Positions 22,201-32,386 of a stretch of 64,000 bases of DNA are shown here, one piece after another. Made by a program: the position numbers and the translations under genes. Within the stretch, counting starts at the first letter, position 1; every line of letters starts with the position of its first letter. The stretch is from Meconema thalassinum. Lineage: Eukaryota; Arthropoda; Insecta; Orthoptera; Tettigoniidae. The stretch covers positions 126,019,572 through 126,083,571 of the forward strand of contig OX336389.2 of NCBI GenBank assembly GCA_946902985.2, read 5' to 3'. The notes below the pieces were generated by a model, which was given only the letters and a program-made list of their open reading frames with translations, was not told where the DNA came from and searched no databases.

Positions 22201-22297
22201 TACGTTATTTTAATAAAATTGTAATTATTTCTTAAGAACAATTTTTCGTTTCAATTAATTTTCAATTAGCTCGCGTTGTGTAAAACCTTATCGGGGC

Positions 22298-22302
<5 letters not shown>

Positions 22303-22360
<58 letters not shown>

Positions 22361-22361
22361 A
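22303..22361 (+). repeat. Compound CA/TA microsatellite
   Basis: About 20 CA units followed by about 9 TA units, in the leader just upstream of gag. Confidence 0.95.
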
Positions 22362-22773
22362 TTTTTAATTAATATTTACATTCATAAATAAGTAACTAAC
22401 CTTTTTAAAGTAATCCATTTAAATTTATTAAATTTATTAAAATTTTAATTATTTTAATAATCTGTACTAGCTGAGACAAACTCATCATTAAGATTAGAGT
22501 TAAACCTATTCTCATTTGAAATAAGAGGTATCCAGGAACCTTACTATTCTTATTTGAAATAGGTTTCCAAACAGCTTGTCCACTAAGCTACTCAGCATAC
22601 AATCTATTTTACTAACACTTTGAAGCCACATTAAAGTATACATTGCCTAGCAGTATCCAATATTATTAATATTTAAAAATTCATAATAATAATAATAAGT
22701 AACTTTTAAATAAAATTTTAATTATTTTAAAACAGTTTTCATTTAAACTAACTTCCAATTATAATAATTTAAA

Positions 22774-24012
22774 ATGGCTGAAGCAAATCTGTTATCAAAA
22801 TTCGAGTACGCTCAAATTCAATTATTACCTGAATTTAATGGTAGTCCATCCTGCAGTCTAGATTATTTTATTGCAAGATGCGACAGTTTTCTACACCCCC
22901 ATAGAAGAGCAGCCGCGACCGCCAACTCAAATGTAATTAATGAATTTTTATTCAATGTCATAAAATCTAAATTGAAAGGTGAAGCCAGTAGTATACTCGA
23001 CCTAGATGCGAACAGTAACTACGAGAGGTTCAAAGAAAAACTAATTAGGAGGTTTGGGGATGTGAAAGACGAGAGATTGTTAGTACAAGAAATTTCTAAC
23101 TGTTTCCAAAAACGAAACGAGAGCTATACTGATTATCACGACAGACTAGATGCCCTAGTTCTGCAATGTAAAAGCCTATGCAAACTTAACTACCGAGATC
23201 AGATCTTGGAATTGAAACTTCGGGAATTAGACGAGCTTTGCTTAAACACCTTTAAGGCAGGTATTCTAGAACCGTACCGTGCATATTTGCGCTACGCACA
23301 AATTGCAGACTTAAGTAGTGCGTTGCGACATTGTAGGATTTACGACAATGACCGCGCCCATGAAAGTTATATGGATCAGTTGAGAGGAACATCAAAATAT
23401 CCTCCCAACCACACTTCCAGTCAGAAAATGTATCCACCTAAGAACAGTCAAACGAACCAACCACTAAACCAGGCTTCTCATAATCCGTTCACATATCCAA
23501 AACCACATAATAATTATTTTCCGCAGATGCGACAATTTTCAAACCCACCAAACCCGCAATTCAGATATCCGAGTCCGCATCCGAACTTTCGACCTGTCCA
23601 GAGTTCAAACCCCACCAGTGCCAGACCGCAAAACCAACCTTTCAAACCCACAAATCGACCCTATCCTACACCAAATAATATTGGAAGAAGATTTACTCCC
23701 AATAACCAGAGATACCCAAAACCAATGTCAGGAGTGTCCACCACCCGAGCAAACGTAAATGCACATGAACAAGACATTGATAGAACAGATAGTTATCCTC
23801 CTGAGGTACAATCAGAATACCCTCAGCAGACACAAGGATTCGAACCCATGCATGAATATGAAACAGAACAGGAACGTGAATACAACACTGACTATTTAAC
23901 GTTTGAAACACCTGTCAAGCATTATGCACGATATAGTCAACAATCACTTGAAGTTCCTTCTGAGCTTAATTATGCACAAGAACAGGTTTATTCGCCTTAC
24001 CCAACAACTTAG
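22774..24012 (+). CDS. gag: Errantivirus-like Gag
   Basis: An uninterrupted 412-residue frame begins with ATG 22774. The first 195 residues form the helical capsid-like region found in Gypsy Gag proteins, with LKGEASSIL and the YERFKEKLIRRFGD segment typical of it. Residues about 205-320 are very rich in proline, asparagine and glutamine, and the C-terminus is acidic with many tyrosines. There is no CCHC zinc knuckle, which is normal for errantiviruses. Gag would assemble the particle and bind RNA. The stop at 24010-24012 is followed 36 bases later by the pol frame, in another phase. Confidence 0.85.
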   Translation: MAEANLLSKFEYAQIQLLPEFNGSPSCSLDYFIARCDSFLHPHRRAAATANSNVINEFLFNVIKSKLKGEASSILDLDANSNYERFKEKLIRRFGDVKDERLLVQEISNCFQKRNESYTDYHDRLDALVLQCKSLCKLNYRDQILELKLRELDELCLNTFKAGILEPYRAYLRYAQIADLSSALRHCRIYDNDRAHESYMDQLRGTSKYPPNHTSSQKMYPPKNSQTNQPLNQASHNPFTYPKPHNNYFPQMRQFSNPPNPQFRYPSPHPNFRPVQSSNPTSARPQNQPFKPTNRPYPTPNNIGRRFTPNNQRYPKPMSGVSTTRANVNAHEQDIDRTDSYPPEVQSEYPQQTQGFEPMHEYETEQEREYNTDYLTFETPVKHYARYSQQSLEVPSELNYAQEQVYSPYPTT

Positions 24013-24047
24013 CCGAAAACCTGAATGATATAAGAAATGCCTCAAAA

Positions 24048-25997
24048 TTGCCATTTATCACACTATTTGGATTAAAAATCTTGATAGACAGTGGAGCTTG
24101 TAATTCCATTATGAATCCAAGCGTGGCATATGAACACTTTACAGAATATTTGTTCAAAGAACCATTCTGTATTCAGCCTGTCCATTCAGAAACAATAGGT
24201 GAGGACAACATGAAGTTTCCCATCTTTTCAGAATACGAAATTAACGTACCAATAAAGTTTCGAGTCATGAAATGGCATAATTACTTTGACGCGTTAATTG
24301 GAACAGCTGATTTTGTGAAGCTAGGAGTAAAAATAGATTATAAATCTAACCTAGTCACGATAAATAATGAAGTCATACCATTTCACTTTCACTTGACAGA
24401 TGAACATGTGAATCCTCAACCCGCAGTTAATAAAATTAACTCCGCGATTCCCACTACTAGTAAGAAAGAAGAGGTGTATTTAATGAATTTTAAATACGGT
24501 GAAATGCATTACGTAGACAGAAACCACCATACCATACATCCCACAAAAGTAGAACAGGGAATTGAAAAACAGATTCTAGCCGAACCACTAGAAAGTATTG
24601 ATACACAACCACCGGAATTGAATCCCGTTACAGGAGACGATATTCAAGAATATCTCCATAAACACGTAGGACAGTTTGATTCTGACAATAAAATTGTTAA
24701 AGATAAAACTAACTATGTAGTTGACGCCCTTTCACGGATTCAAATTAACATGAATGAAGAAGAGATTTCTAATGTAGCCATTCCTGGAGATAAAACATAT
24801 CAGCAGGAAGTAGATAATGAAACAGTTCATTCTAACCAAGACGACCCGATTTTCACTTTGAGAATGTCAGAAAGAAACCTAAATCAGAACAGAAATCAGA
24901 TAATAGGTAAGTATGGAAAGTTTCCAAAAGTTTTGGAAATTAAATTATTCAAGAAATTTACTCGTCATGTTATGATAGTAACACGAGAAAATCTTACTGA
25001 AGATTTAAGAAAACACCTTCTTAAACATACTTCAAACAGATACGCCACTTATTTCGATGATGTGACACTAGAAATTCCATTCATCAGAGTATACCAAAAA
25101 TTATTTACCTCAGAGTTAATAATTATTAGAGCATCAACATTTCTGGAAGGTATTGAAAATTCAGAAACACAGAAACAACTGATTTTACAATATCATTCAA
25201 TAAACCATAACGGAATCATTGAAACATTTGAACACCTTCGAACCAAGTACTATTGGCCACATTTAAAAGAACAAATTAGAAATGTGATAAACCAATGTAA
25301 TTTGTGTCAGAGGAACAAATATGAAAGACATCCAAATGTAGTACCAAATCAAGGTCCCATTATAGCTGACCACCCATTTGCACAAGTTCATATAGATACT
25401 TTCCATTTTGAACAAACCCGCATCTTGACGATACTAGACGTATTTTCAAAATACGGACAAGCTTATGTTTTAGTTAATGGCACAGCCATAGCGGCCTTAA
25501 ACCAATTACAAGGGTACTTTTCACACCATGGTTATCCCAAGAGAATTACCCACGACCAAGGCGGTGAATTCGAGAATAGTCTAATTACAGAATATTGTAA
25601 ATCTGTAAACATCGAATATCATGCAACCACACCTTTGAATTCTTCTTCGAATTCCCCAGTAGAGAGATTGAATTCCACTCTCCTCGAGAAATTAAGAATC
25701 TCAAGAGACCATGATAGATTCACCCCACTACCACAACTCATTATTAATGCAATCATGAATTATAATTCATCGATTCATTCATCTACTAATCAGCCTCCGT
25801 TCAACGCCCTATACGGTCCTTATTACAAGGCCTTAGATCACATCTTTTCTGCGTCACCGAAAATTAACGAGTACGTAGAAAGACAAGCGAATCAAATTAA
25901 GATCTTGAATGAAAAGCAATCCGATCCAAGGGATTCCACATTTACACATCCCTATAAAATAGGAGAAACAGTATATGTTTTAGATCCAAGAGTTTAG
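24048..25997 (+). pseudogene. pol: Errantivirus-like Pol with reverse transcriptase deleted
   Basis: The 649-residue frame joins two ends of a Pol protein. Residues about 10-120 are an aspartic protease (LIDSGACNS). Around residue 215-225 the sequence jumps to TNYVVDALSRI, which normally lies after RNase H, so reverse transcriptase and RNase H are gone. The deletion kept the frame. The integrase is preserved: an HHCC finger near 383-421 (CNLCQRN), Asp near 449, Asp in HDQGGEF near 502 and Glu in SNSPVERLNS near 538. The frame then ends early at 25997 because of the insertion that starts at 25988; more C-terminal sequence is at 26798. This copy cannot copy itself. Confidence 0.85.
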
Positions 25998-26794
25998 TGC
26001 TTTTCAGTCGGTCAACACAGCCAAGCTAGATAAAAAAGGGGGGAAATTAGGGGTTTTTTAATAGGTAAATGTTATCTGGATCAGGTGTACGATGTACTTT
26101 TCTTCTACAATAAACCAAGGCCCAGATTCGCGGCAGTATTAAAGGTGCCGGGACGTCCTCATAAGACCGTCAACGCTTAGTTCGAATGGATTATGCTCCA
26201 CGCGTGGCGAGGGCTAATCCACGGTCTTTAATAGTTGTAGACCCACCTCATTCAATAACATACATCTTATCTAGGTTGGCAACACCTCACATAAACACAT
26301 CGCTATCACTCCCCACAGCACGTAGGGGCAGGGAGGGAAAGGCAGGGAAAAACCAGTCGTTAAGATAACCACCGCAGTCGACCGCACAGTGAGTTCCAGT
26401 GAGCACGAAAACTGCGAGTAGCTGTAGTACGGAAGACAATCAGATAAGTAGTTAGCCTAAAATTTTATAGTTTAACCATAGTTTACAACCATATAATCTC
26501 TCTAAAGTACAATCTCCGGATAGCTATCACCATTTAGCATTAAACCCTAACATATATACTGCATTTAGCATACACTGACAATTGCAGTACCAATACTGCA
26601 ACTAAATAATTGCACATATTGTAAATATTTTCACCTGTATTTCAAACATAGATTTTGTAGCCTAAGTGTAATGGATCTGATGATGATCGCTTGACGATCG
26701 AAACTGTCCATAACACATTCGTGTTGACCGACTGAAAAGCACTAAACTCTTGTTTACTAAGGCAACACTGAAAATATGGCTTCAAACACCACAA
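25988..26794. mobile_element. 807-bp insertion with 12-bp target duplication
   Basis: TGTTTTAGATCC stands on both sides (25976-25987 and 26795-26806). Near the ends are perfect 30-bp inverted copies containing GTGCTTTTCAGTCGGTCAAC (25989-26018 and 26721-26750). A target repeat this long suggests target-primed insertion, as for Penelope-like or other non-LTR elements, more than a cut-and-paste transposon. There is no protein domain inside. A CTGATGA...GAAAC segment at 26677-26704 recalls the hammerhead-type motifs of Penelope-like elements. I call it a non-autonomous insertion of uncertain class. Confidence 0.7.
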
Positions 26795-26797
26795 TGT

Positions 26798-27001
26798 TTT
26801 AGATCCCCTGACCAGGAATAAGAAATCTAAGAATTTGTACAACGAAGGTACAATACTCAAAATTGAGGCCAACCGAGTTCATTGTAAGATGAAAAATGGT
26901 AAAATCAATGTCCGGAATTTTAGAAATATTAAACCTAAAAGGAAAACTCTTCCTATTACAGATTCCTTTGCGGATATGGCGTCATCCTCACAGAGCCAGT
27001 A
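26798..27001 (+). pseudogene. pol: Pol C-terminal tail beyond the insertion
   Basis: The pol frame resumes after the second target copy and encodes a short basic tail (EGTILKIEANRVHCKMKNG) resembling the beta-rich module after the integrase core. It ends with a stop near 26999. Its last bases overlap the presumed env splice acceptor, as is usual for errantiviruses. Confidence 0.65.
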
Positions 27002-27238
27002 GAAACCCCAGGATTTTACGATGATCCCCTCGGACCAGTAGTAATTGTTAACAATTATCATAAATTTATGTTTCATTTCAAACTTACCGCTTTAAAAGAA
27101 GCATATAAGAATATTGATGACACTGTCTCCAGTCTATTAATTAAAAGCAATAATACCTTCTCATATTTAATAAATAAATTAATACCAATTAATTCTAATA
27201 GAAATAAATTAATTGAAATAAATAAAGAATTTGAATAA
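26962..27238 (+). pseudogene. env: Env remnant, N-terminal part
   Basis: From the presumed splice acceptor at 26961 a frame stays open to 27238. It begins with a hydrophobic stretch and continues with VVIVNNYHKFMFHFKLT, a region like the N-terminal part of errantivirus Env proteins. It ends in a locally duplicated AT-rich segment with a stop. Env would be the surface and fusion protein of the particle; in this copy it is split by frame changes into at least three pieces. Confidence 0.55.
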
Positions 27239-27270
27239 ATTAATACCAATTAATGTTAATAGGAATAAAA
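27165..27270 (+). repeat. Short duplication that breaks env
   Basis: AATAAATTAATACCAATTAAT occurs twice about 63 bases apart, each followed by a variant of TAATAGRAATAAA. The duplicated segment brings the stop at 27236-27238 and changes the phase of what follows. Confidence 0.7.
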
Positions 27271-27410
27271 AAATTAATAAACTAATATCTTTGCAAAATT
27301 TAACTGCTCAAAACATTGACTATGTTAGTAATACAATATGAAGATAATTCAAGGTATTCTACAGGCAGAAAGTAGACTTCAAGATCAACCTGCTGGAAGA
27401 ACCTCAATAC

Positions 27411-28250
27411 GTGTTAATGTGTGTTAATAAATTTAACCAAATATTACGTGTGCTTCAAGAGACAATTTCTCTTTCATTTAATGAAATGACTAACGTCAGA
27501 TTATTTTCAAGAAGACACTTAACTAATTTAGTAAAGCATTTATTGTCAATATATCCTGTTAAAAGCATGATCCATGCACATCAATATCACCAATTTGAAA
27601 ACCTCAAATTATCAAAAACTCAAGTGATAATATTAGACGAAGAAATTATTGTAATCCTTTCTATGCCTATCACAGATGGCAGTCAATACCAACTGTATGA
27701 AATTACCCCTGTACCTACTGTTAAAGACATTATACTTGTACCAACGGAAAGATACTATTTGCAAGGACCCACTTCTAAATGGTCCAGTATACCCTGTATC
27801 AAAAACACTCAATCATATGTGTGTATGTATTATAAAATTAGGATAACAAGTTGCAACCTAACAGATACCAGTGGATGTGAATATGCTTCAATAAGCAATG
27901 AGATAAAAATATTTCAACCTATAAATAAAGAACATATTCTGTTCTTTAGCAAAACAACTGAGATAATTATGCAAACATGTATAGAAGCTCAAAGTTCTCT
28001 ACAAATCTCAGGTCCACAAGTAATATATTCAAATGAATCTTGTCCTATCTCTAGCCTAGGAATAACGTTGCACCAAAAACCTACCAACTATGTCCATAGT
28101 TTCCCAATCCTAATTATTCATGATAAACCTTTAATAAATAAAGAAATAAACCTTCTCCATTCCCACCTTGTTGTAAAAAAGCTCAAACTAGATTTGAAGC
28201 CAATACCAACGAACTATATTACAAAGAAACAGTTGTATCTATTAATGTAA
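27411..28250 (+). pseudogene. env: Env remnant, ectodomain part
   Basis: A 279-residue frame with spaced cysteines (for example CIKNTQSYVCMYYK and SCNLTDTSGCEY) and several N-x-S/T sites looks like the ectodomain of an insect errantivirus Env. There is no signal peptide at its own start, because the true N-terminus lies upstream in another phase. The frame ends at 28250, where a frameshift separates it from the membrane anchor at 28235-28380. Confidence 0.6.
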
Positions 28251-28380
28251 CGTTTGTCTTACTCATAACATTTGTGATATTGTTTGTATTTAGACAAAAA
28301 TTAAGTAGCTTGTATCATCTTGTGAAGCTTAAGTGTAAGAAGAAGGTAACTATCGCTGAGGTCAGCGACTCGAATCTTAG
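28235..28380 (+). pseudogene. env: Env remnant, membrane anchor and tail
   Basis: In a second phase the sequence encodes NVTFVLLITFVILFVF, a clear membrane-spanning segment, then a basic cytoplasmic tail (KLKCKKKVTI). The frame runs into the purine tract and the 3' LTR. A frameshift around 28200-28240 disconnects it from the ectodomain. Confidence 0.65.
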
Positions 28381-28388
28381 GGGGGAAG
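28377..28388 (+). promoter_or_regulatory. Errantivirus-like polypurine tract
   Basis: TAGGGGGGAAG lies directly before the 3' LTR start (28389), the expected position of the plus-strand primer. Confidence 0.8.
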
Positions 28389-29829
28389 AGTCATGTCCAT
28401 TACCCAGTAAACCCCTTACTAGCCATGACCAAGAGACATCCCGTACTAATTTTGGTTTTTAAATGATAATAATTATTATAAATAATAATAATAATTATTA
28501 TTACTATTATTCTTACTGTCCAGGAGTATATTCTCTTCAGGAAGTCAGAATATTATAAGAGTCCACTCCAAGCTCACAGGCAAAGCATGTAAAAGCTTGC
28601 TATTTCAAAAGCACTGTAAGTGAACATATTTCCATTAGATATTTCTCGGAAACACAGAACTGGGAGTTGGCCACTGCTAACATTCTTAAACTTTCCAGTC
28701 TGTCTCTACTATTTTACAAGGGACACATATTTCTGTTCCTTCCTCATAATAATTCTTAGTATTGAAGCTTTCCACAACGACTTTAAGGTCAGCCCAACCA
28801 AACCCCAACGCTTATGGTTTGATTGGCTAAAAACCCCTCTTACCACTAGAGATACACGCCATTGGTGAATCTCTACATGTGACAGCTTTTCCCTCTCCAG
28901 AGAAAGTTATAGTTTATAAACTGAAGCAGAGCTGATAATCACTCTCTTCATAACAATACAGCAGACCATGTGGTCACTCTTCAAGACAGCTATATACGAG
29001 GCACGTCCAGAAAGTAAGCTCCGTTTGGTAATTAAATTAAATTGTGTACAGATACAGAAAAAATATTTATTGCACAACATTCTACACCTCTTAAACTACT
29101 TTTCCACATAACTGCCGAACTTTTGCAAGCATTTGTCATAGCGTGGCACAAGTTTTTGGATACCTCTTCATAGAAGTTTGCCGCCGACCCGTAAACGAGA
29201 GTGAAGACTCCCCTTAAGATATCCTACTGTTTGGTCACTACTGTTAGGCAAATTGCGTGCTTACCAGGAGAACTGCGTATGTTTAGGAGTTCTCCTGACC
29301 ACATACGCAATTTGCCTAACAGTGATGGCCAAACAGTAGGATATCTTAAGGGGAGTCTTCACTCTCGTTTACGGGTCGGCGGCAAACTTCTATGAAGAAG
29401 GTATCCAAAAACTTGTGCCACGCTATGACAAATGCCTGCAAAAGTTCGGCAGTTATGTGGAAAAGTAGTTCAAGAGGTGTAGAATGTTGTGCAATAAATA
29501 TTTTTTCTGTATCTGTACACAATTTAATTTAATTACCAAACGGAGCTTACTTTCTGGACGTGCCTCGTAGATACTGTGTACGCTCTGCCTCACGGCAAGC
29601 AAGTCAGGCTTCATGTAAAAGTATTGTAATTACTTAGGTGTTGGTAACCAATAAATTAACATCTTCTCAACGTCTTCTATTCTTTTGTAAAAATAACAAT
29701 ATACAGCGCGGTAGAACTTGAGCGGACCTAAATAGTAGATCCTCAAGCAATATTCAAATTAAGTGAGTGTCGATAAGTTTACTCTTCTCCAACTAGACAA
29801 CTGGTCGGAGATCTACGAAAAACTTATCT
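28389..29829 (+). repeat. Errantivirus-like 3' LTR, interrupted
   Basis: This copy matches the 5' LTR from AGTCATGTCC to AAAACTTATCT but carries a 571-bp palindromic mariner derivative at a TA (28997-29567). A short AAT/TAT segment is also shorter than in the 5' copy, and about a dozen further bases are missing near 28530. GCGG, the second target copy, follows at 29830. Confidence 0.9.
28997..29567. mobile_element. Palindromic mariner derivative
   Basis: The whole 571-bp element is an inverted repeat. Both arms start CGAGGCACGTCCAGAAAGTA and run about 260-280 bp to a short centre near 29250-29310. TA flanks both ends (28995-28996 and 29568-29569). Each arm still encodes the last 35 or so residues of a mariner transposase (GIQKLVPRYDKCLQKFGSYV and a stop), so the element arose by joining two copies of one mariner 3' end head to head. 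The 5' LTR has the empty site. Confidence 0.92.
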
Positions 29830-29999
29830 GCGGTACCGCTTTCTAGCGACCGTAATGTGACGGTGAATGACGCCACAAAAACGTTCCGCATAGAAACAAA
29901 GCGAGTGGTTTCCTAGGAAGCGTTTATTACCACCGTCACGTAAAATTGAGGTGGCGTCATTCATATGACGGTGGTGAGTGCGGTAGCAAACAGTTCGTC

Positions 30000-30506
30000 A
30001 ACGTTTTTGTACGGTGTACGGTATGGGTTGAAAGTAGTGAATTATATACAAAGACTGATAAGATGATATATTGGAGTATGGAAGAAGAGGAAACATTACC
30101 GTAATAGATTTCGTAAAGAATGAAGAGGCATTGTATAATGAGAAGAGTACGGGTAACCTTAAAAATACACATAGTTTCTGATCTGGATATATTGGCCTTT
30201 TGTTTCTGTTGTTCGACACTGAAGTTATGTAATCTTTTATGAAATTCAGAGTATAATCAAATAACACTGGTGTCAACCGAAAATATTCTTATTTGTCTTC
30301 ATTGCAATGCAGATGATGACGCAATAAATTTCATATGCACCTTCTGTTGGACGCATCTTTGAAATGTCACATCCCCCCGACCGTTCCCTATCGGCTTTGG
30401 ATGACTCTTCTTCCAAAAGTATTACGAGCGCCATGCCAAGATCATCCATTTCATATTTAACTTTATAATAATAATGATATTTATTGCAACCAATGGTCAA
30501 ATACAA
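30000..30506 (-). pseudogene. PIF/Harbinger-like transposase scraps
   Basis: Two short minus-strand segments resemble the N-terminal half of PIF/Harbinger transposases. The first, from about 30460 to 30273, has an acidic run (ALVILLEEESSKADRERS) followed by a degraded segment where the family has a WVHPI motif. The second, about 30250-30120, has FIKDYITSVSNNRN and PIYPDQKLCVFLR, the conserved stretch before the catalytic domain. The catalytic acids are absent. The match is from family memory and is moderate. Confidence 0.45.
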
Positions 30507-32222
30507 TAATAATTAAAATTGCACACACTGAAGTCATGTACAGAATTCTGTTAATGTCACTGTTCTCTTGCTACAAACTTTTGCGTGATATCTTTCACAC
30601 GACTTTCCACACAACTCACACCTACAGTTCTCGTCTGGGTTGTGGTATACCTTCTTGCAGCACAGCTTGAAATGAAAACCATGAACAGCGAAACGTGTCA
30701 TGAAATGGCGAAGTTCATACATAGAATTCCTCCACTCTGAGGTCATCATGGCATCTGTTTGGTAGAAATCCATCCAGATGTTGGCTTTCTTCTCTTGAAG
30801 TTCTTGCAGTATTAACTGATATTGCTTTGTAGAAGGCAGTAACATTCTTATGCGTAACTATTCTATGTAAAATGGTTGTCTCGTTAGTTCATAGGTCGTC
30901 CTTGACGGTGCATTTTGTCCTAGACACAGAATCTTTTTCATGTATATGGCCTTTACCCTTTCTATCTGAGCAAGATCGTTTCTCGAGAGATGCTCCCATA
31001 TTAATCCTATTGCATATGTCATGATTGGATAAATTTTTATGTGAAAGAGTTCTAATGCAGTCTGTATGGAGAGTTGTCTTATTAGTTTTATCTCATTCAT
31101 GGCTATAACCGCGGTAGCAGCTCTATCTTTTACATGTTTGGAGAAATTCTGTCCAGTCGTTTGGAGTATCAGGCCAAGATACTTGTAGGAGTTTACCCTT
31201 GTTAGCTCCACATTGCCATACATGATTTTCACTGATGCTGGTAACCTACCTCCATTCCTGAACGTCATGTGTACTGTCTTATGTGGATTAAGCTTGAGGT
31301 CATTACTGTATGCCCATCTTACAAGTTTATCGAACGCCTCTTGTAACAGTTGCTGCGAGATCGACGTTATTGCCATATCATCTGCGTACATATAAATGTT
31401 TACTCCTGGTGTTTCTATGGCATCGACAACATCTCGAACTGCGATATTGAACAGCAACGGACTTAATGGATCGCCCTGTAGGACTCCTGTTGTCTGAAGG
31501 ATAGGCTCCGATCTTGTAAGATTGTTATCAATGATTACATAATTTTTCATGAGTATTGTCGTTATTATCCTACTCAGATAATGGTCTCTTCCTATGATCG
31601 ATTCCAACTTGCCTATTGTTTTTTCCCTGTCAACTGAATCAAACGCCTTAGCGTAGTCTATATATATCACATGTAGTTTGCCTCTAGAAAATCTTAGCGC
31701 ATCGCCAATATTATCTAATAGGCACTGAATAGCATGTATCGTTGACCGGCCTTTCCGGAAACCGAACTGTTCTTCAGGCAGTTCGCTGTCTATTAATTCT
31801 CTTAATCTTTCTGTCAGTATCTTTGACAATAGCTTAAGACCTGTATTTTCCAACGCTATACCACGATATGAATTGGGATCATCCATTTGACCCTTGCCTT
31901 TATATAGCATTTTCATTATGGAGTATCTCCATTTCTCTGGTATTGAGGCCTGCTCAAGACATTGATTGAGTAGTACTGTCCAAGCCTCTACCAACATAGG
32001 GCTACTTTCTTTGAGATGTTCATTACAGATCCCGTCCGGCCCACAGGCTTTTCCATTTTTTGTTTGTTGAATTACATCCTTGACTTCCTCACTGGTAATA
32101 GGTTTCATTACTGCTGAATAGTCTACCATTGGAGCAGCGATTGGAGATGTGTCCGGTTTCTGTAGTACAGCTTTAAAGTGTGTTGTCCATCTTTCCATGG
32201 GTATTTCTCTGGAGAATTTTGG
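30467..32222 (-). mobile_element. 5'-truncated LINE with 11-bp target duplication
   Basis: TTTAACTTTAT flanks the copy at 30456-30466 and 32223-32233. On the minus strand it begins inside a reverse transcriptase gene and ends in a short AT-rich ATTATTAT tail, as expected of a non-LTR element truncated during target-primed reverse transcription. It inserted into the PIF/Harbinger-like element between its right inverted end and the transposase scraps. Confidence 0.85.
30534..32222 (-). pseudogene. LINE reverse transcriptase and C-terminal zinc finger, truncated
   Basis: The minus-strand frame from the truncation point to 30858 encodes a nearly complete non-LTR reverse transcriptase: ACGPDGICNEHLKE, SFRKG-type EQFGFRKGRSTIHAI, YIDYAKAFDSVDR, then GVLQGDPLSPLLFN and the catalytic YMYADDMAI. 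The thumb region follows (YKYLGLILQ). A single in-frame TAG at 30858-30860 interrupts it. The same frame then continues to 30534 and contains a C-terminal cysteine finger (CRCELCGKSCERYHAKVC). The endonuclease, normally upstream, has been lost to truncation. The visible initiating ATG at 32258 lies outside the LINE and is accidental. I do not assign a clade. Confidence 0.85.
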
Positions 32223-32325
32223 TTTAACTTTATGACAACACACCGTCACGACACACACGGATAATTAGCTCTAACTTTACACCATTGCTCACCGTCAAGA
32301 CGGTTCCCTGTTTATATAGGCTACG

Positions 32326-32386
32326 TCATTCGCCGTCACCAGACGGCCGCTAGGAAGCGGTACCGCTACTGGAGGAAACCGTAGCT
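32326..32386. repeat. Right inverted end of the PIF/Harbinger-like element
   Basis: Read on the minus strand this is GGTTTCCTCCAGTAGCGG, then TACCGCTTCCTAGCGGCCGT, and matches the left end that is split around the errantivirus-like provirus. The palindrome GCGGTACCGC is present in both ends. Confidence 0.8.

Larger units (their letters stand above)
19775..29829 (+). mobile_element. Errantivirus-like (Gypsy) provirus with env remnant
   Basis: Two LTRs of about 0.9 kb bracket gag, pol and env in the same order as insect errantiviruses, with a 4-bp target duplication GCGG (19771-19774 and 29830-29833). It spans 10.06 kb including an 807-bp insertion at the pol end and a 571-bp mariner derivative in the 3' LTR. 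Pol has lost its reverse transcriptase and RNase H by an in-frame deletion, and env is broken. The copy cannot replicate on its own. It inserted into the inverted end of a PIF/Harbinger-like element. Confidence 0.9.

Noticed and set aside
26671..26711. Canonical self-cleaving hammerhead
   Set aside because: The core words are present but the outer stem pairs in a register that misplaces the cleavage triplet. I kept it only as hammerhead-like.
25989..26750. Cut-and-paste transposon defined by 30-bp inverted repeats
   Set aside because: The target repeat is 12 bp and lies well outside the right inverted copy (44 bp away), which does not fit terminal inverted repeats of a DNA transposon.
32258..32260. 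ATG at 32258 as the true start of the LINE protein
   Set aside because: It lies upstream of the LINE's 11-bp target repeat, in the flanking element, so the LINE is truncated and the ATG is accidental.
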